Source of the DNA: AP-15 sp963787425
Lineage (GTDB): Bacteria > Pseudomonadota > Alphaproteobacteria > ATCC43930 > CGMCC-115725
Direction of reading: 5' to 3'
Assembly: GCA_963787425.1 (NCBI GenBank)
Contig: CAWBCV010000012.1
Coordinates: forward strand, 310,001-374,000
Length of the DNA: 64,000 bases
Below the pieces are notes generated by a model, which saw only the letters and a program-made list of their open reading frames with translations, was not told the DNA's origin and made no database searches. The position numbers were made by a program, and so were the translations under genes. Of the stretch, positions 28,373 through 38,704 are shown in pieces (within the stretch, counting starts at the first letter, position 1; every line of letters starts with the position of its first letter).

Positions 28373-29317
28373 TTAACCTCCTCGATTGAGGAAAGAACTA
28401 GAGCTTACGGGAAGGTAGGCCTCTCCGGTCTCGCTGGCGTGGCGCCACAGAACCTCTAGCGTCTTTCTGAAGTCGCGACCCGGTTCGAGCGATCGCAACA
28501 GATGCGTGCCGTCAATGCAGGCAAACCGCAGTTCGCCCTTCCTATTCAGACCCAGGATGGCTTGCAGCGAGTAGCCGTTAATCGAGATGTATAGCCCGCG
28601 GGTGTCGGCAGTCTTGCCGGCGATCTTATACATGAAGGCACCAAACTCCGCGCCAGCAACCGGTTCCTTCACCCATTTAGCTTCGACGAGGTGGGTGCGG
28701 TTGGCCCAGGCGAAAGAACCGTCGATTTGCTCCCCTATGATCTTGAACGAGCCTCGCGGGCTCAATCCCTCGAATTCGAAGAATTCGTTAAGAAAACGCT
28801 CAAACGCGTATCCACGCTGCTGGTGATCCTGATGCTCGTTCAGCACCAAGAAGGATTGCCGCAATCGCTCCCGTTCGGCGGCCTCAGCCGCGCCCACCTT
28901 CTCCCGTTGTTGCTCGGCAGCCCGCTGCTGACGCTCTTGTTCGGCTCGGCGCTCCGCAGCTTCTTTTCGCTCCACCGCCTGTGAGGTCTGGAGATCCTGA
29001 ATGGCGGCTAGCCCTGACTGGCCGGCGCGTGGAAAGCTACCTTTGCAGAGCGCAGTAATAAGCGCGGCCACGAGCCGATCATCGGCGGGCGTCCCGCTGC
29101 TGAGATCACGGAGTAGCTCCTGCGCGACGAAGCGCTTCGGCGCCTTCGAAAACCGACCGGACGCCTTATTGCGCTCCTCGGCGCGTTGTCGGACAGCAGC
29201 AACTCTAGATGCTGCGATGCCGCACCGCTGTAGAAACGTATCCAAATTGCTGTGATACTGGAAGGACTCGGCTAGCGCGGTTTCGAGGAGATCGAAGATG
29301 TGAGCGCCGAATGGCAT
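28373..29317 (-). CDS. Restriction-endonuclease-like (Mrr-type PD-(D/E)xK) protein with coiled coil
   Basis: 314 residues in three parts. The N-terminal helical domain (about 1-105) resembles nothing I know. A charged coiled coil of Glu/Arg/Gln (about 110-155, KEAAERRAEQERQQRAAEQQ) follows. The C-terminal nuclease core has QRGYAFERFLNEFFEFEG, then GEQIDGSF (Asp199) and HLVEAKWVKEPV (Glu212-x-Lys214), the D-(E/Q)xK layout of Mrr and type IV restriction endonucleases. The end is KTLEVLWRHASETGEAYLPV. No obvious ribosome-binding site. It is followed by the unknown gene at 29451 on the same strand, probably with which it works. Between asnS remnant 4 and the intact asnS. Confidence 0.75.
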   Translation of the reverse strand: MPFGAHIFDLLETALAESFQYHSNLDTFLQRCGIAASRVAAVRQRAEERNKASGRFSKAPKRFVAQELLRDLSSGTPADDRLVAALITALCKGSFPRAGQSGLAAIQDLQTSQAVERKEAAERRAEQERQQRAAEQQREKVGAAEAAERERLRQSFLVLNEHQDHQQRGYAFERFLNEFFEFEGLSPRGSFKIIGEQIDGSFAWANRTHLVEAKWVKEPVAGAEFGAFMYKIAGKTADTRGLYISINGYSLQAILGLNRKGELRFACIDGTHLLRSLEPGRDFRKTLEVLWRHASETGEAYLPVSSSSFLNRGG

Positions 29318-29450
29318 GCTCGCATTTTACAGCCGAAAGGGCTGGACCGGGTAGCTTTCTGGTAGAGTGCACGCGGTCATCGCACCAATATGGTCTCGAC
29401 CTCATCGAGGCTGCCTCGTCGTGCCGGCGCGGAGATCGGGGCGAGTTGGT

Positions 29451-30218
29451 TCACGCCTTTCCCCATGCATCGAGGCGAGCCAGCAATAAATGAGCGGTCA
29501 CCAAGACAACGTGCAAGCGAAACGTGCTGTCATCGTCATCGGACAAACCGGGGTGCGAGCCCCTCGGATGAAGGCGCTTCATCAGGCCATTTATGAAACC
29601 GAGACCTTTGTCGTCCCACTCGTTCAACTCTCGGCTTAGAAATCCCTGCGCCGCGAGGCTCGTCCGGCGCGGCTGACCACTTGCGAGGGACGCCGCTGCA
29701 AAGTCGAGCTTGACTGCAATTTCATCGAGCAGGGCATCCAGGAAGGTGCGGATTTGACTGTTCGCTGCAGCCCAACTACCACGCGTGTGAGCATCGAGAG
29801 CTTCCCTCAAATGACCCTTCGGCGTCGTGAGCCCGTGCTTGTTGAGCACACGCTCTACCTCGTTTTCCGCCGCAGGCAATTCGATATCGATGGGCAGTGC
29901 CCGCCGCAGGACGCCACCCGATACGGCAAATCCGTCTAGCTCAAGAGCGCGCAGTAACGCGGCCTCGTTGGGACGCAATGATGGAGGTTCTTGCCAATCA
30001 TATTCCGGCTCAGTCGGGAGAAAACCCACAGCCGTTTCGACCAGCACGTCGCGGAGCAGCTCGCCGCCGTCAAGTGGCCGGTCCGGCCACTGATCGACTA
30101 TGCCAATGAGGTTGTTCAGGCAATTCGCGATGCTCGCAGTGCCCGCCCAGCGTGGGAAGTCGGGCCCGAGCTTGAGCAAGAAGCGGGTCAGCCCTGCGTG
30201 CGTGAACCGATCTAACAT
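29451..30218 (-). CDS. Unknown protein adjacent to a Mrr-like nuclease
   Basis: 255 residues, no domain named with confidence. The N-terminal half reads as helical with MLDRFTHAGLTRFLLKLGPD and a WPDRPLDGG loop. The middle NEVERVLNKHGLTTPKGHLR and AHTRGSWAAANSQIRTFLDA, LLDEIAVKLDFAAAS look like the helix bundle seen near the C-terminus of some abortive-infection and retron-linked proteins, which is only a resemblance. The C-terminus HVVLVTAHLLLARLDAWGKA is hydrophobic and helical. Start ATG 30218 has a weak ribosome-binding site. It is the upstream partner of the nuclease gene by 130 bases. Confidence 0.6.
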   Translation of the reverse strand: MLDRFTHAGLTRFLLKLGPDFPRWAGTASIANCLNNLIGIVDQWPDRPLDGGELLRDVLVETAVGFLPTEPEYDWQEPPSLRPNEAALLRALELDGFAVSGGVLRRALPIDIELPAAENEVERVLNKHGLTTPKGHLREALDAHTRGSWAAANSQIRTFLDALLDEIAVKLDFAAASLASGQPRRTSLAAQGFLSRELNEWDDKGLGFINGLMKRLHPRGSHPGLSDDDDSTFRLHVVLVTAHLLLARLDAWGKA

Positions 30219-30411
30219 TTCGACGGCAGCGATTACAGTCCTGCGGAAAGCCGAAATTCAGACATTTTGATCAGACTCTAGAAATGGGCAGGCCCAAGGA
30301 ACCTCGCGGTTCTCGGCAGGCGGTTATGCCCGGGGGGAGAAAGAACGCCGGGGCCGGCTCAGCTAACTCCCTGCCTTGGCGGTCCATGGAGCCGTGAGTG
30401 CCTAGGTAGCG

Positions 30412-31818
<1,407 letters not shown>

Positions 31819-31835
31819 CGATCCCACCGAATGGA

Positions 31836-31912
31836 TGGCGTCCCCGGCAGGACTCGAACCTGCGACCCACAGTTTAGGAAACTGTTGCTCTATCCGCCTG
31901 AGCTACGGGGAC
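31836..31912 (-). tRNA. tRNA-Arg (anticodon CCT), with encoded CCA
   Basis: 77-base cloverleaf on the minus strand. Acceptor GTCCCCG pairs with CGGGGAC. The D-arm region reads TAGCTCAGGCGGATAGAGCA. The anticodon stem ACAGT/ACTGT holds the loop TTCCTAA, giving anticodon CCT (reads AGG, Arg). The T-arm GCAGG-TTCGAGT-CCTGC is canonical. The CCA end is encoded (31836-31838). It is immediately upstream of asnS and may share its transcript. tRNA genes are common integration sites, which matters for the repeated asnS copies next door. Confidence 0.95.
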
Positions 31913-32059
31913 ATCAGGGGTTTTCAATGTGTTACAGGCTGTGCATCAGTTCCAACTGCGATCTGGCTACCAGATGACCGCCGTGAACTCGCCGCAAGCG
32001 GCGCGCCACCCCTTCGCCGACCCCCTCTCAATACCATGCTGCTCGACAACGTGCCAAGC

Positions 32060-32150
32060 CTGCCAGCCCGCGCTTCGGGATCGCGGGGGCTGAGCCGAAT
32101 GGCTCGCTCTACGAGCGGGATCGCCTCACATCCCGCGTCCGCAAGCCACA
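32060..32150 (-). pseudogene. Possible TPR-region remnant
   Basis: In one reverse frame, AGCEAIPLVERAIRLSPRDP matches the TPR pattern seen in adenylate-cyclase-linked regulators. The match does not extend to a gene. Short and easily coincidental. Confidence 0.3.
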
Positions 32151-32271
32151 GCCTCGCGCGCGTGAGCCCAGAAGTCGAGACGGTCGAGTTTTCGCCGGTC
32201 GGCGGAAATGGAACCTTTGCTACGCCGGTGTGTTTGCGTTGGCTGCCTCCCGTAGGCAAGCTCAAGTCAGG

Positions 32272-32311
32272 CAGGGGCGGATCGCGTTTTGGCGCTTGGG
32301 ATCCGCCCCTG
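32272..32311. terminator. Strong inverted repeat, possible terminator or RNA hairpin
   Basis: CAGGGGCGGAT (32272-32282) is the exact reverse complement of ATCCGCCCCTG (32301-32311), giving an 11-bp stem with an 18-base loop. No T-run follows on either strand, so a rho-independent terminator is doubtful. Confidence 0.4.
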
Positions 32312-32462
32312 GCCCTCGGAGAAATGGTGGCCCCGTGCTCTATTCCCTTGGAAACAGAGCATACGCGTCTTTGGCGTTCGCAGCGCCACCACCCCCCGGC
32401 TCCGTGACAACCTTTAAGCTAGGCCGTTATTTGCGATGGTCAACAAAGAAGCGTTCTCATTC

Positions 32463-32503
32463 ACAGGATTTAATTAACAGGATTTAATTAACAGGATTTA
32501 ACC
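32463..32503. repeat. Tandem 14-bp repeat
   Basis: ACAGGATTTAATTA occurs at 32463-32476 and 32477-32490, and ACAGGATTTAACC at 32491-32503. It is A/T-rich against a GC-rich background. It may be a variable-number repeat or a protein-binding array. Confidence 0.7.
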
Positions 32504-32903
32504 ATGTCAGGAATTCCCTCGACTTAGGCACGACCGCGCGACTTGCGAAAGCAGGTGTCTTGCATCTGACATTCTAATTCCCCCAGGTTCAAATCACGCA
32601 CTGGATCGCCAAACGAGCCGGCACTGGCCCTCTCAGCGAGGCTTGCCTAGTCCGGCAAAGCCAGGAAGCAGTGATCGACGCTCCTGATTAAGGGAGCCTT
32701 ACCCGTGCGGCGAAAACCCCCGTGGCATTCTCACGGCTCAGGGAATTGGCCGGGGACGGAATGAAAGGGCGCTGGTCGGCCGTTATGAAGCCGGCGTGGT
32801 AACGCGGCAAGGGCGACCGACGACGCGCCGCCACAACCTCTGCCAAGTCACAGAGGCTCACCCAAATAACGATTGCGTAAGGTTTTGCGGGCATTCTTCG
32901 CGA

Positions 32904-33109
32904 ATGCCATACATGCCAGAAACCCTGCTCACCTTATATCAAGTCGATCAGATCCGCTGCGAACTCGCCGCGATCCGGAGCGATCTTCGGTTCAAAATAG
33001 GCCAACTCGCACGCTTGCCGACCCGCGCCTACGTCAGCGGGCTGGTTCGATGGCTGCGACTACCGTGTGGGCTCTGATCGCGGCCGTCGCGCTGCCGATA
33101 GCGCTGTAG
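32904..33109 (+). pseudogene. Small membrane-protein remnant with a frameshift
   Basis: ATG at 32904 starts MPYMPETLLTLYQVDQIRCE, then AAIRSDLRFKIGQLARLPTR, a charged helix. About 33040-33055 a frame change leads to a hydrophobic end (MAATTVWALIAAVALPIAL) stopping at 33107-33109. Without the change the first frame stops at 33077. The helix-plus-membrane-anchor plan is familiar in small alphaproteobacterial proteins. Low confidence that it was ever a gene. Confidence 0.3.
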
Positions 33110-33472
33110 GAATCGCGATCGGATTTCGCACACTTAAAAGCCCGTCAAGGCGCTCGCGATTTTGCTGAACGCCGCGCTGACCTCGGTTTATTGCAAGGAC
33201 CAACATCGTCCACCTTGCCTGTGACGGACCTGATACCGTGTCGAACCTGCAATGGCAGACCGTCGCCGCGGCGAGCGCCAAGGACCGCTGGGAACTCAGC
33301 GCGTGCGGCCGTCGGGTTCGGAGGCTGCCCACTATCTGGCGGCATGGCCCTGACGGTTCCGATGTAGCCGCCGCGGTAATTCTGACCAAGGTCGCCGACT
33401 GAACTCTGACCCGGTCCATCCGTCATTTGGGCACTAATCCGACGCGTTGAAACAACCCAGCATGTTCCCCGG
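33110..33472. other. Stretch without a supported gene
   Basis: About 360 bases. Open frames on either strand have no family look and no ribosome-binding site. Confidence 0.5.
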
Positions 33473-33799
33473 TTGCCAGCGGACCAGCCGCCGCCGCGGA
33501 TCGGGGGAGGGTTGTCACGGTCGGGGGCGTTGCCGCTCCGCACGGCCCACGCCACATGTGGGGAGGAGTGCGACGGACGATGTTCCTCTGCCATAGACGA
33601 CTGCCGCTCACAATACGGCGATGATCCGGCCGACGCGGACGATTTGACCAACTGCGTCCAGCAAGCGAAAGATGACTATCGAAGCTGCCTAGACGATTGC
33701 GCCAGCACAGCCATTTCCGCACCGCTCTGGCCTGGATGGGTAGTGAGCCAATTCATCATGCCGCCACGATCAGCCTGCCGCGGCCCAGTGCGCGAGTGA
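33473..33799 (+). CDS. Possible small cysteine-rich protein
   Basis: Open frame of about 108 residues with a plausible cysteine-rich core: CGEECDGRCSSAIDDC followed by NCVQQAKDDYRSCLDDCAS, i.e. C-x3-C-x3-C-x6-C and later C-x9-C-x3-C. That spacing fits two helices joined by disulphides or a metal site. The start is unclear (TTG at 33473, or later TTGs); no signal peptide is visible. No homologue is known to me. Could be a chance open frame. Confidence 0.3.
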   Translation: MPADQPPPRIGGGLSRSGALPLRTAHATCGEECDGRCSSAIDDCRSQYGDDPADADDLTNCVQQAKDDYRSCLDDCASTAISAPLWPGWVVSQFIMPPRSACRGPVRE

Positions 33800-34057
33800 A
33801 CTTCAAATCGAAGCTACGGCCGGCAGCGGCCCAATGCGCCTAGCACAACGCGCGCGGCTCGCTTGATCGGCAAAGTCGCTCAGGGGGATGGCGCGGCCTA
33901 CGTCGGTGTTCTCGCGGGCTCGGGGCCATCCGAGCTAGCTGCCCCGCCAGTATAGGGCACGGGAGCTCGCTCGGCGCGCTTGCCACCGCCTGCTCACAGA
34001 CGGTGCCCATCCCCGGCTCAATATAGCCCGGGTCCCGCGAGAGGGGACGTGAGCGCG

Positions 34058-34219
34058 ATGGACGGCCTGCGGTGGGCGCTGACGTGGCTGGTGGTGTTGG
34101 CCGTTGGGCTCGCGCCAATGCTCGTCTATTGGGCGGCCGGGGTGATCGGACGGGCCTTCCGGCGCAAGCGAGGGGGTTCGCCGACGGGTAGCGCGCCCGT
34201 CCACCCTCCGCGAGGCTGA
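34058..34219 (+). CDS. Tiny membrane protein 1 of 3
   Basis: 53 residues: MDGLRWALTWLVVLAVGLAP then MLVYWAAGVIGRAFRRKRGG. One or two hydrophobic helices are followed by a basic tail. ATG 34058 lies behind GAGAGGGG; GTG 34049 is also in frame. It shares layout with the two genes that follow (hydrophobic stretch with L-S/A-P, then G-x-I-x-R and an Arg-rich tail). Confidence 0.5.
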   Translation: MDGLRWALTWLVVLAVGLAPMLVYWAAGVIGRAFRRKRGGSPTGSAPVHPPRG

Positions 34220-34447
34220 AGGGGGCTTTGCCGGCGTAATTCTGAGCCAGTGGCCGGGCCGGGGCGAGGCCCGGTTCGGGCGCTGGGGGGCCGGCACATC
34301 GGGGCGACCAGCTCGGCAAAGCGGCAAAGGGTAAGGTCGGTCCCGGTAGACATTGCTGGTGCTGAAGGGAGGCTTATTGGAGCAGAGCGTCAGGACGGAG
34401 CGTTGACCGCCACCTGCTATAGTGCCGGCGATCCAAAGGACATACGC

Positions 34448-34606
34448 ATGAACAGTTTGCCGACCGAGGCCACGCCGTCATTCTTCTTTGTCTTGGCTGC
34501 TGCGCTTAGCCCTGTCGTTTTGCTTCTCGTCGGCGACATCGTTGGGCGGGTCCGCGAGCGGAGAGCCGGGGCTCGCCCGGTGGGTCAGGACCGCTTCCGT
34601 CAATAA
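34448..34606 (+). CDS. Tiny membrane protein 2 of 3
   Basis: 52 residues: MNSLPTEATPSFFFVLAAAL, SPVVLLLVGDIVGRVRERRA. ATG 34448 has a good AAGGA site eight bases upstream. The core AALSPVVLLLVGDIVGRVRE parallels genes 1 and 3. Confidence 0.5.
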   Translation: MNSLPTEATPSFFFVLAAALSPVVLLLVGDIVGRVRERRAGARPVGQDRFRQ

Positions 34607-34664
34607 CTTGTTAACCAGTCTGAACACAAGGTATCCCTGCCAGCACGACGGGGGAACATGAGCG

Positions 34665-34847
34665 ATGGAAAATCTGCCCGGTTGGGCCTTGTGGATTGTT
34701 TCGGCTGCCGTTGGGCTCAGTCCGGGGCTCGCCTTTTTCATGGTCGGTGCGATCAGCCGTTCCCCACGGCCCGCTCTCAAAGGGGGCCATCAGTTGGGAC
34801 CGGAGCAGGTACGCGACGAAGCGGCCATTGCAGTTCCGTTAGGGTGA
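34665..34847 (+). CDS. Tiny membrane protein 3 of 3
   Basis: 60 residues: MENLPGWALWIVSAAVGLSP, GLAFFMVGAISRSPRPALKG. ATG 34665 follows GGGGGAAC. GLSPGLAFFMVGAISR matches the L-x-P...G-x-I-x-R layout of the other two. Upstream gene 2 ends 58 bases before. Confidence 0.5.
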   Translation: MENLPGWALWIVSAAVGLSPGLAFFMVGAISRSPRPALKGGHQLGPEQVRDEAAIAVPLG

Positions 34848-34978
34848 GGCGGCGGGCGGGCAATGGGGGGCGCGAACTTCGGCGGGGTAACGGGGAAAAG
34901 CCGAGGGTCGGCCAACGGCTCATCAACGGTTGAACGAACCCGCTTGCGCGAGAGGGGAGTGAACTTGGCGTGAGGCGG

Positions 34979-35028
34979 CTCCTGTCTGAGGGGATTGTGG
35001 TTGTCTCGACCCAATCATCAGACAGGAG
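34979..35028. repeat. Hairpin at the left end of the IS91-like element
   Basis: CTCCTGTCTGA (34979-34989) is the reverse complement of TCAGACAGGAG (35018-35028). It is just before the recombinase ATG, as expected of the subterminal palindrome of rolling-circle elements. Confidence 0.65.
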
Positions 35029-35036
35029 ATCCTGTG

Positions 35037-35751
35037 ATGGCTCAGATGACCGCGCTGCGTCGACGGATGATCGACGACATGACGGTTCGCAACCTCTCGC
35101 CAGCAACCCAACAATCCTACGTCTATGCGGTTGCCAAGTTCAGCCGTTTTTTCGGCTGTTCGCCGGATCGCCTGGGGATCGAGGAGGTTCGCGCCTACCA
35201 GCTTCACTTGGCCGGGCTTGGCTGGTCGTGGTCGCACATCAACCAGGTGTCGTGCGCGTTGCGCTTTTTCTTCGGCGTGACGCTGGGCCGGCCAGAGGCG
35301 TTCGACCGCATCATCAGCGCCAAGGAGCCGAAGAAGCTGCCGGTAGTGCTCAGCGGCGAGGAGATTGTCCGCTTCTGCAGGCGGTGCTGGCTGCGCAACC
35401 GGGCGGCTCTGACCACAGCTTATGGGGCGGGGCTGCGGGTGTGCGAGGTAGCCGCCCTCAAGGTTGGCGACATCGACAGCAGCCGCATGGTCATCCGGGT
35501 CGAGCACGGCAAGGGCGGCAAAGACCGCTACGTCATGCTGTCGCCCCAACTCCTGCGCATCCTTCGGGCCTATTGGCGATTGGTCAAACCGGCCACGTGG
35601 CTGTTCCCCGGCCGTCAGGGGGATCGTCAGGGGGATCGGCCGGTCGGCACTGGCGACGACGGCGATCTATACCCGCGTTGCGACCAATGTTATCGCCGGC
35701 ACCTCCAGCCCTCTCGATCGCTTGGATCTCTCGGTGACACTGCCCGCCTGA
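35037..35751 (+). pseudogene. Tyrosine recombinase of the IS91-like element, broken
   Basis: N-terminal SAM-like core-binding domain is intact (LRRRMIDDMTVRNLSPATQQ, YVYAVAKFSRFFGC). The catalytic domain starts well (LTTAYGAGLRVCEVAALKVG with the first catalytic Arg, then VEHGKGGKDRYVMLS). After LVKPATWLFPGRQG a deletion removes the H-x-x-R part. The remaining C-terminus is in another frame (ALATTAIYTRVATNVIAGTS, with the Tyr) and stops at 35749-35751. ATG 35037 is used. Non-functional. Confidence 0.85.
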
Positions 35752-35761
35752 GAGCCTTTGC

Positions 35762-36953
35762 ATGCGCCGTGCGCTGGAGGTGGCGGATGTCTTCCGCCGC
35801 CACGGTGCCGCTTACCGTGAGGCCCATGCCGGCCATCTGAGCCGCAGCCAGCGCCGTGTCATGGGCGCCATCGAAACCTGCCGCTCGGCAGCGCTGGGCA
35901 GTCATGTCGAACAGTGCAACGGCTGCGGCCAGCTTCGCATCGCCTATAATTCCTGCCGCAACCGGCACTGCCCGAAGTGCCAAGGGTTGGCGGGTGCCGA
36001 ATGGCTGGCCGACCGACACTCCGAGCTGTTGCCGGTGCCATACTTCCACGTCGTCTTCAGGTGCCGGCGCCGATCGCCGAGATTGCTCTCCACAATAAGG
36101 TCGTCGTCTATAGCGTCCTGTTCACGGCCGCCGCCGAGACGCTGCGCGTCATCGCCGCCGATCCCCGGCATCTCGGCGCCGCGATTGGGTTGGTCGCCGT
36201 CCTGCACACCTGGGGACAGAACCTGCATCATCATCCCCATCTCCACTGCCTCGTGCCGGGTGGCGGTCCATCGATCGACAGGACCCGCTGGATCGGCTGC
36301 CGCCCGGGCTTCTTTCTGCCGGTAAAGGTGTTGTCGCTCTCTACCGCCGGCTTTTCCTGACCCGCCTCCAGACGGCGTTCGAGGCGGGCCACCTCCGCTT
36401 CTTTGGCGATCTGGCGAGTTTGGCCGCGCCAGCCGCCTTCGCTGCCTGGCTGAGGCCGTTGCGCGCCATTCGCTGGGTCGTCTACGCCAAGCGCCCGTTC
36501 GGCGGACCCGAGCAGGTGCTCGAGTATCTCGGCCGCTATACCCATCGCGTCGCCATCGCCAACAGCCGCCTGGTCGGTCTTACCGAAGGCCGGGTCAGCT
36601 TCCGCTGGAAGGATTATCGCCCCCACGACAAGCAAAAGGTGATGACCCTTGGCGCCGACGAGTTCATCCGCCGCTTCCTGCTCCACGTTCTGCCTGACGG
36701 CTTCCATCGCATCCGCCACTACGGCTATCTCGCCAACGGCGGGCGCGCCGCCAAGCTGGCCCATTGCCGCCGTCTGCTGGCTGTCCCCGAGCCGGCGCCG
36801 CCTGCCCCTGCTGCCGATTACCGCGAACGCTACCAGCAGCTCACCGGCCGCTCACTCGACCTCTGTCCGTGCTGCGGCGGCCGCATGATCCAAATCGTCG
36901 TCATCCCCCGTGCGAGCACTTTCGCCGCTGCCGCTCCCTGGAACACCTCATGA
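35762..36953 (+). pseudogene. IS91-family HUH transposase, frameshifted
   Basis: A zinc-ribbon-like N-terminus (NGCGQLRIAYNSCRNRHCPK) is followed by PVPYFHVVF, where one base is lost near 36060. The next frame has VPAPIAEIALHNKVVVYSVL and the HUH motif QNLHHHPHLHCLVPGGG. Another shift near 36340 leads to the third frame with LEYLGRYTHRVAIANSRLVG (catalytic Tyr), HVLPDGFHRIRHYGYLAN and CPCCGGRM. Together they cover a full-length IS91 transposase of about 400 residues. ATG 35762. Two frameshifts make it dead. Confidence 0.9.
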
Positions 36954-37541
36954 TCTCAATGCGAGACCCCATCAGAGCCCAGTGTCCTGGATCGGCGCCA
37001 GCTGTCGACGCAGTCACTCCGCTGGCGCTTCCAGCGACTGGCAACAGATCGTATCCAGGCAATCAACCCCGCAAGCCGCGGCGATCTCCGGCGCCATCGA
37101 TCAGTCCACCTCCCGTGGCCGCCACCAGCATCCCGATCGCGGCTCACCGGAGCGTTCCTTCGAACCGGCATCGCCACTCCGCCCAGACCACCGGCAGGGC
37201 TTAATCCCCATAGGCCGCGACCCTCGATCCGCGGCTTCGTTCAACCAGGCTTCTGTGCAATCCCGCGCTCCTGCAGCGCTCCGTCGACTGTGCTCTGACG
37301 CGGGATCGCGCAGAACCCTCAATCATTTTTTTCCGGTCGAAGGTGATCACTGATTCCGCTGATCGTGATCACGTCCTGACGAGGCCGACAGGGTCGGCGT
37401 GAAGGTCGCAGCGAGCTGCGCCGTCGACACGAATACAGGTTGCATAAAAGGGGTGGTGCCGGTCAAGGCGGCAGAGGATCGTCCACGGAGTCCACGGCGG
37501 GGAGGCGCTGTAGGCCCCCTGGGCGATCGGCGCACGGGCGT
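36954..37541. other. Stretch without genes; possible IS21 end
   Basis: About 590 bases between the IS91-like transposase and the IS21 istB. No credible gene. At 37341-37372 the octamer GTGATCAC occurs twice (37343-37350 and 37365-37372) around CTGATTCCGCTGATC. That is the kind of repeated terminal sequence seen at IS21-family ends, so this may be the left end of the IS21 remnant. Confidence 0.45.
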
Positions 37542-38292
37542 TCATGCAGCGGAGCTTTCGCTGGCGATGACGCGGCGACGCAGCGGTGGGCCTTTGAGAT
37601 CGATACGATGGGCGCGGTGGATGATGCGGTCGAGAATGGCGTCGGCCAGGGTGGGATCGCCAATCACCTCGTGCCAGCGATTGACCGGGAGCTGGCTGGT
37701 GATCAGCAGAGATCCCCGATCGTAGCGATCGTCGACGATCTCAAGCAGGTCGCGGCGCTGCTCGGCCTTCAGCGGTTCCGGCCCCCAATCGTCGATAATC
37801 AAGAGGCGGGTGCGCTCGAGCGCGCTCATCAGCCGGGGCAGCCGGCCTTCGCCGCGCCGCCTGGGCGAGATCGGTAAACAGGCGCGAGGCGCGCTTGTAG
37901 AGCACCGAGAAGCCCTCGCGGCAGGCCTTGTGGCCGAGAGCGCAAGCCAACCACGACTTGCCGATGCCAGTCGGGCCCACCAACGTCAGATGATGATGGT
38001 CGCGGATCCACTGGCAGGTCGCAAGCTTGAGAAAGAGGGCACGGTCGAGGCCGCGGTGGGCGCGGAGATCGACCTCCTCGACGATGGCAGACTGGCGCAG
38101 CCGGGCCTCACGCAGGCGGCAGGCGAGCCGCTTTTTCTCGCGGCTGGTCGCCTCGCGATCGACGAGCAGCCCGAGCCAATCCTCGCGACTGAGGTCGCCG
38201 GCATCGGGGGCGTTGTGCAGCTCAAGAAAGGCATCGGCCATGGCGGTGAGGCCGAGCGCGCGCAGGCGCTCGACGGTGGGATGGATCAGCAT
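37542..38292 (-). pseudogene. istB: IS21-family helper ATPase IstB, frameshifted
   Basis: AAA+ ATPase that assists the IstA transposase. Seen: MLIHPTVERLRALGLTAMAD, REKKRLACRLREARLRQSAI, Walker A VGPTGIGKSWLACALGHKAC and, after a frame break at about 37840-37860, Walker B RLLIIDDWGPEPLKAEQRRD and the C-terminal DAILDRIIHRAHRIDLKGP. Full-length parent would be about 250 residues. One frameshift inactivates it. Confidence 0.9.
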
Positions 38293-38306
38293 CGGATCTC
38301 CTCGGG

Positions 38307-38384
38307 TCAGTGGTAGTAGCCGGGGCCGCGAATGTTCTCGTGGATCAGCGGCGGCGGTTCGACGGCGCCGGCGGGAGCGCGCGC
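38307..38384 (-). pseudogene. istA: IstA C-terminal stub
   Basis: The last residues PPPLIHENIRGPGYYH before a stop at 38307-38309 match the usual IstA end. IstB follows 15 bases later as in intact IS21. All upstream istA sequence is lost at the junction near 38384. Confidence 0.7.
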
Positions 38385-38690
38385 GCGGCGAAGCTCTATC
38401 CGCTGCCCAAGGAGCGGCGGCACGCCAACCTCAACACGGCGAGTTTAGATCGCCAGGGCGTGCTGTGGTTCACCGGGCAGAATGGCATCTATGGCCGGCT
38501 CGATCCCAAAACCGGCGGGATGGCGGTGTTCGATGCACCGCGCGGCACCGGCCCCTACGGCATCACCACGACGCCGCATGGCCAAGTGTTCTTCGCCTCG
38601 CTCGCCGGTAATTATCTCGGCCAGATCGATCCCGAGGCCGACACCGTCACGGTCTTGGAGCCGCCAGTGCCGCGTCAAGGCGCCCGGCCA
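38385..38690 (+). pseudogene. Streptogramin-lyase-like (Vgb) beta-propeller fragment
   Basis: About 100 residues of a virginiamycin-B-lyase-type propeller: YPLPKERRHANLNTASLDRQ, GVLWFTGQNGIYGRLDPKTG, PRGTGPYGITTTPHGQVFFA. The repeat pattern V-L-W-F-T-x-Q-N is diagnostic. Both ends are missing: the 5' end abuts IstA, the 3' end abuts the AI-2E remnant at about 38690-38705. Confidence 0.75.
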
Positions 38691-38704
38691 AGCCGCTCCG
38701 CCCC

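Larger units (their letters stand above)
31913..32903. other. Gene-poor intergenic region
   Basis: About 1 kb with no convincing complete gene. It holds a weak reverse-strand trace of a TPR-type sequence (GCEAIPLVERAIRLSPRDPE at about 32060-32150), a perfect 11-bp hairpin at 32272-32311 and a 14-bp tandem repeat at 32463-32503. Nothing else is supported. Confidence 0.5.
34978..36960 (+). mobile_element. Degenerate IS91-family-like element with tyrosine recombinase
   Basis: A unit of a hairpin end, a tyrosine recombinase and an HUH transposase, the architecture of IS91-group elements that carry an accessory integrase gene. The left end is marked by an 11-bp hairpin at 34979-35028. The right end is not resolved; sequence after 36953 has no coding potential. 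Both genes are broken, so the element is dead. Confidence 0.75.

Noticed and set aside
32520..32700. tRNA-like or SRP-RNA-like segment (GGTTCAAATC; GGAAGCAGTG)
   Set aside because: The T-stem does not pair and no acceptor stem forms; the SRP core GGTCCGGAAGGAAGCAG is not present.
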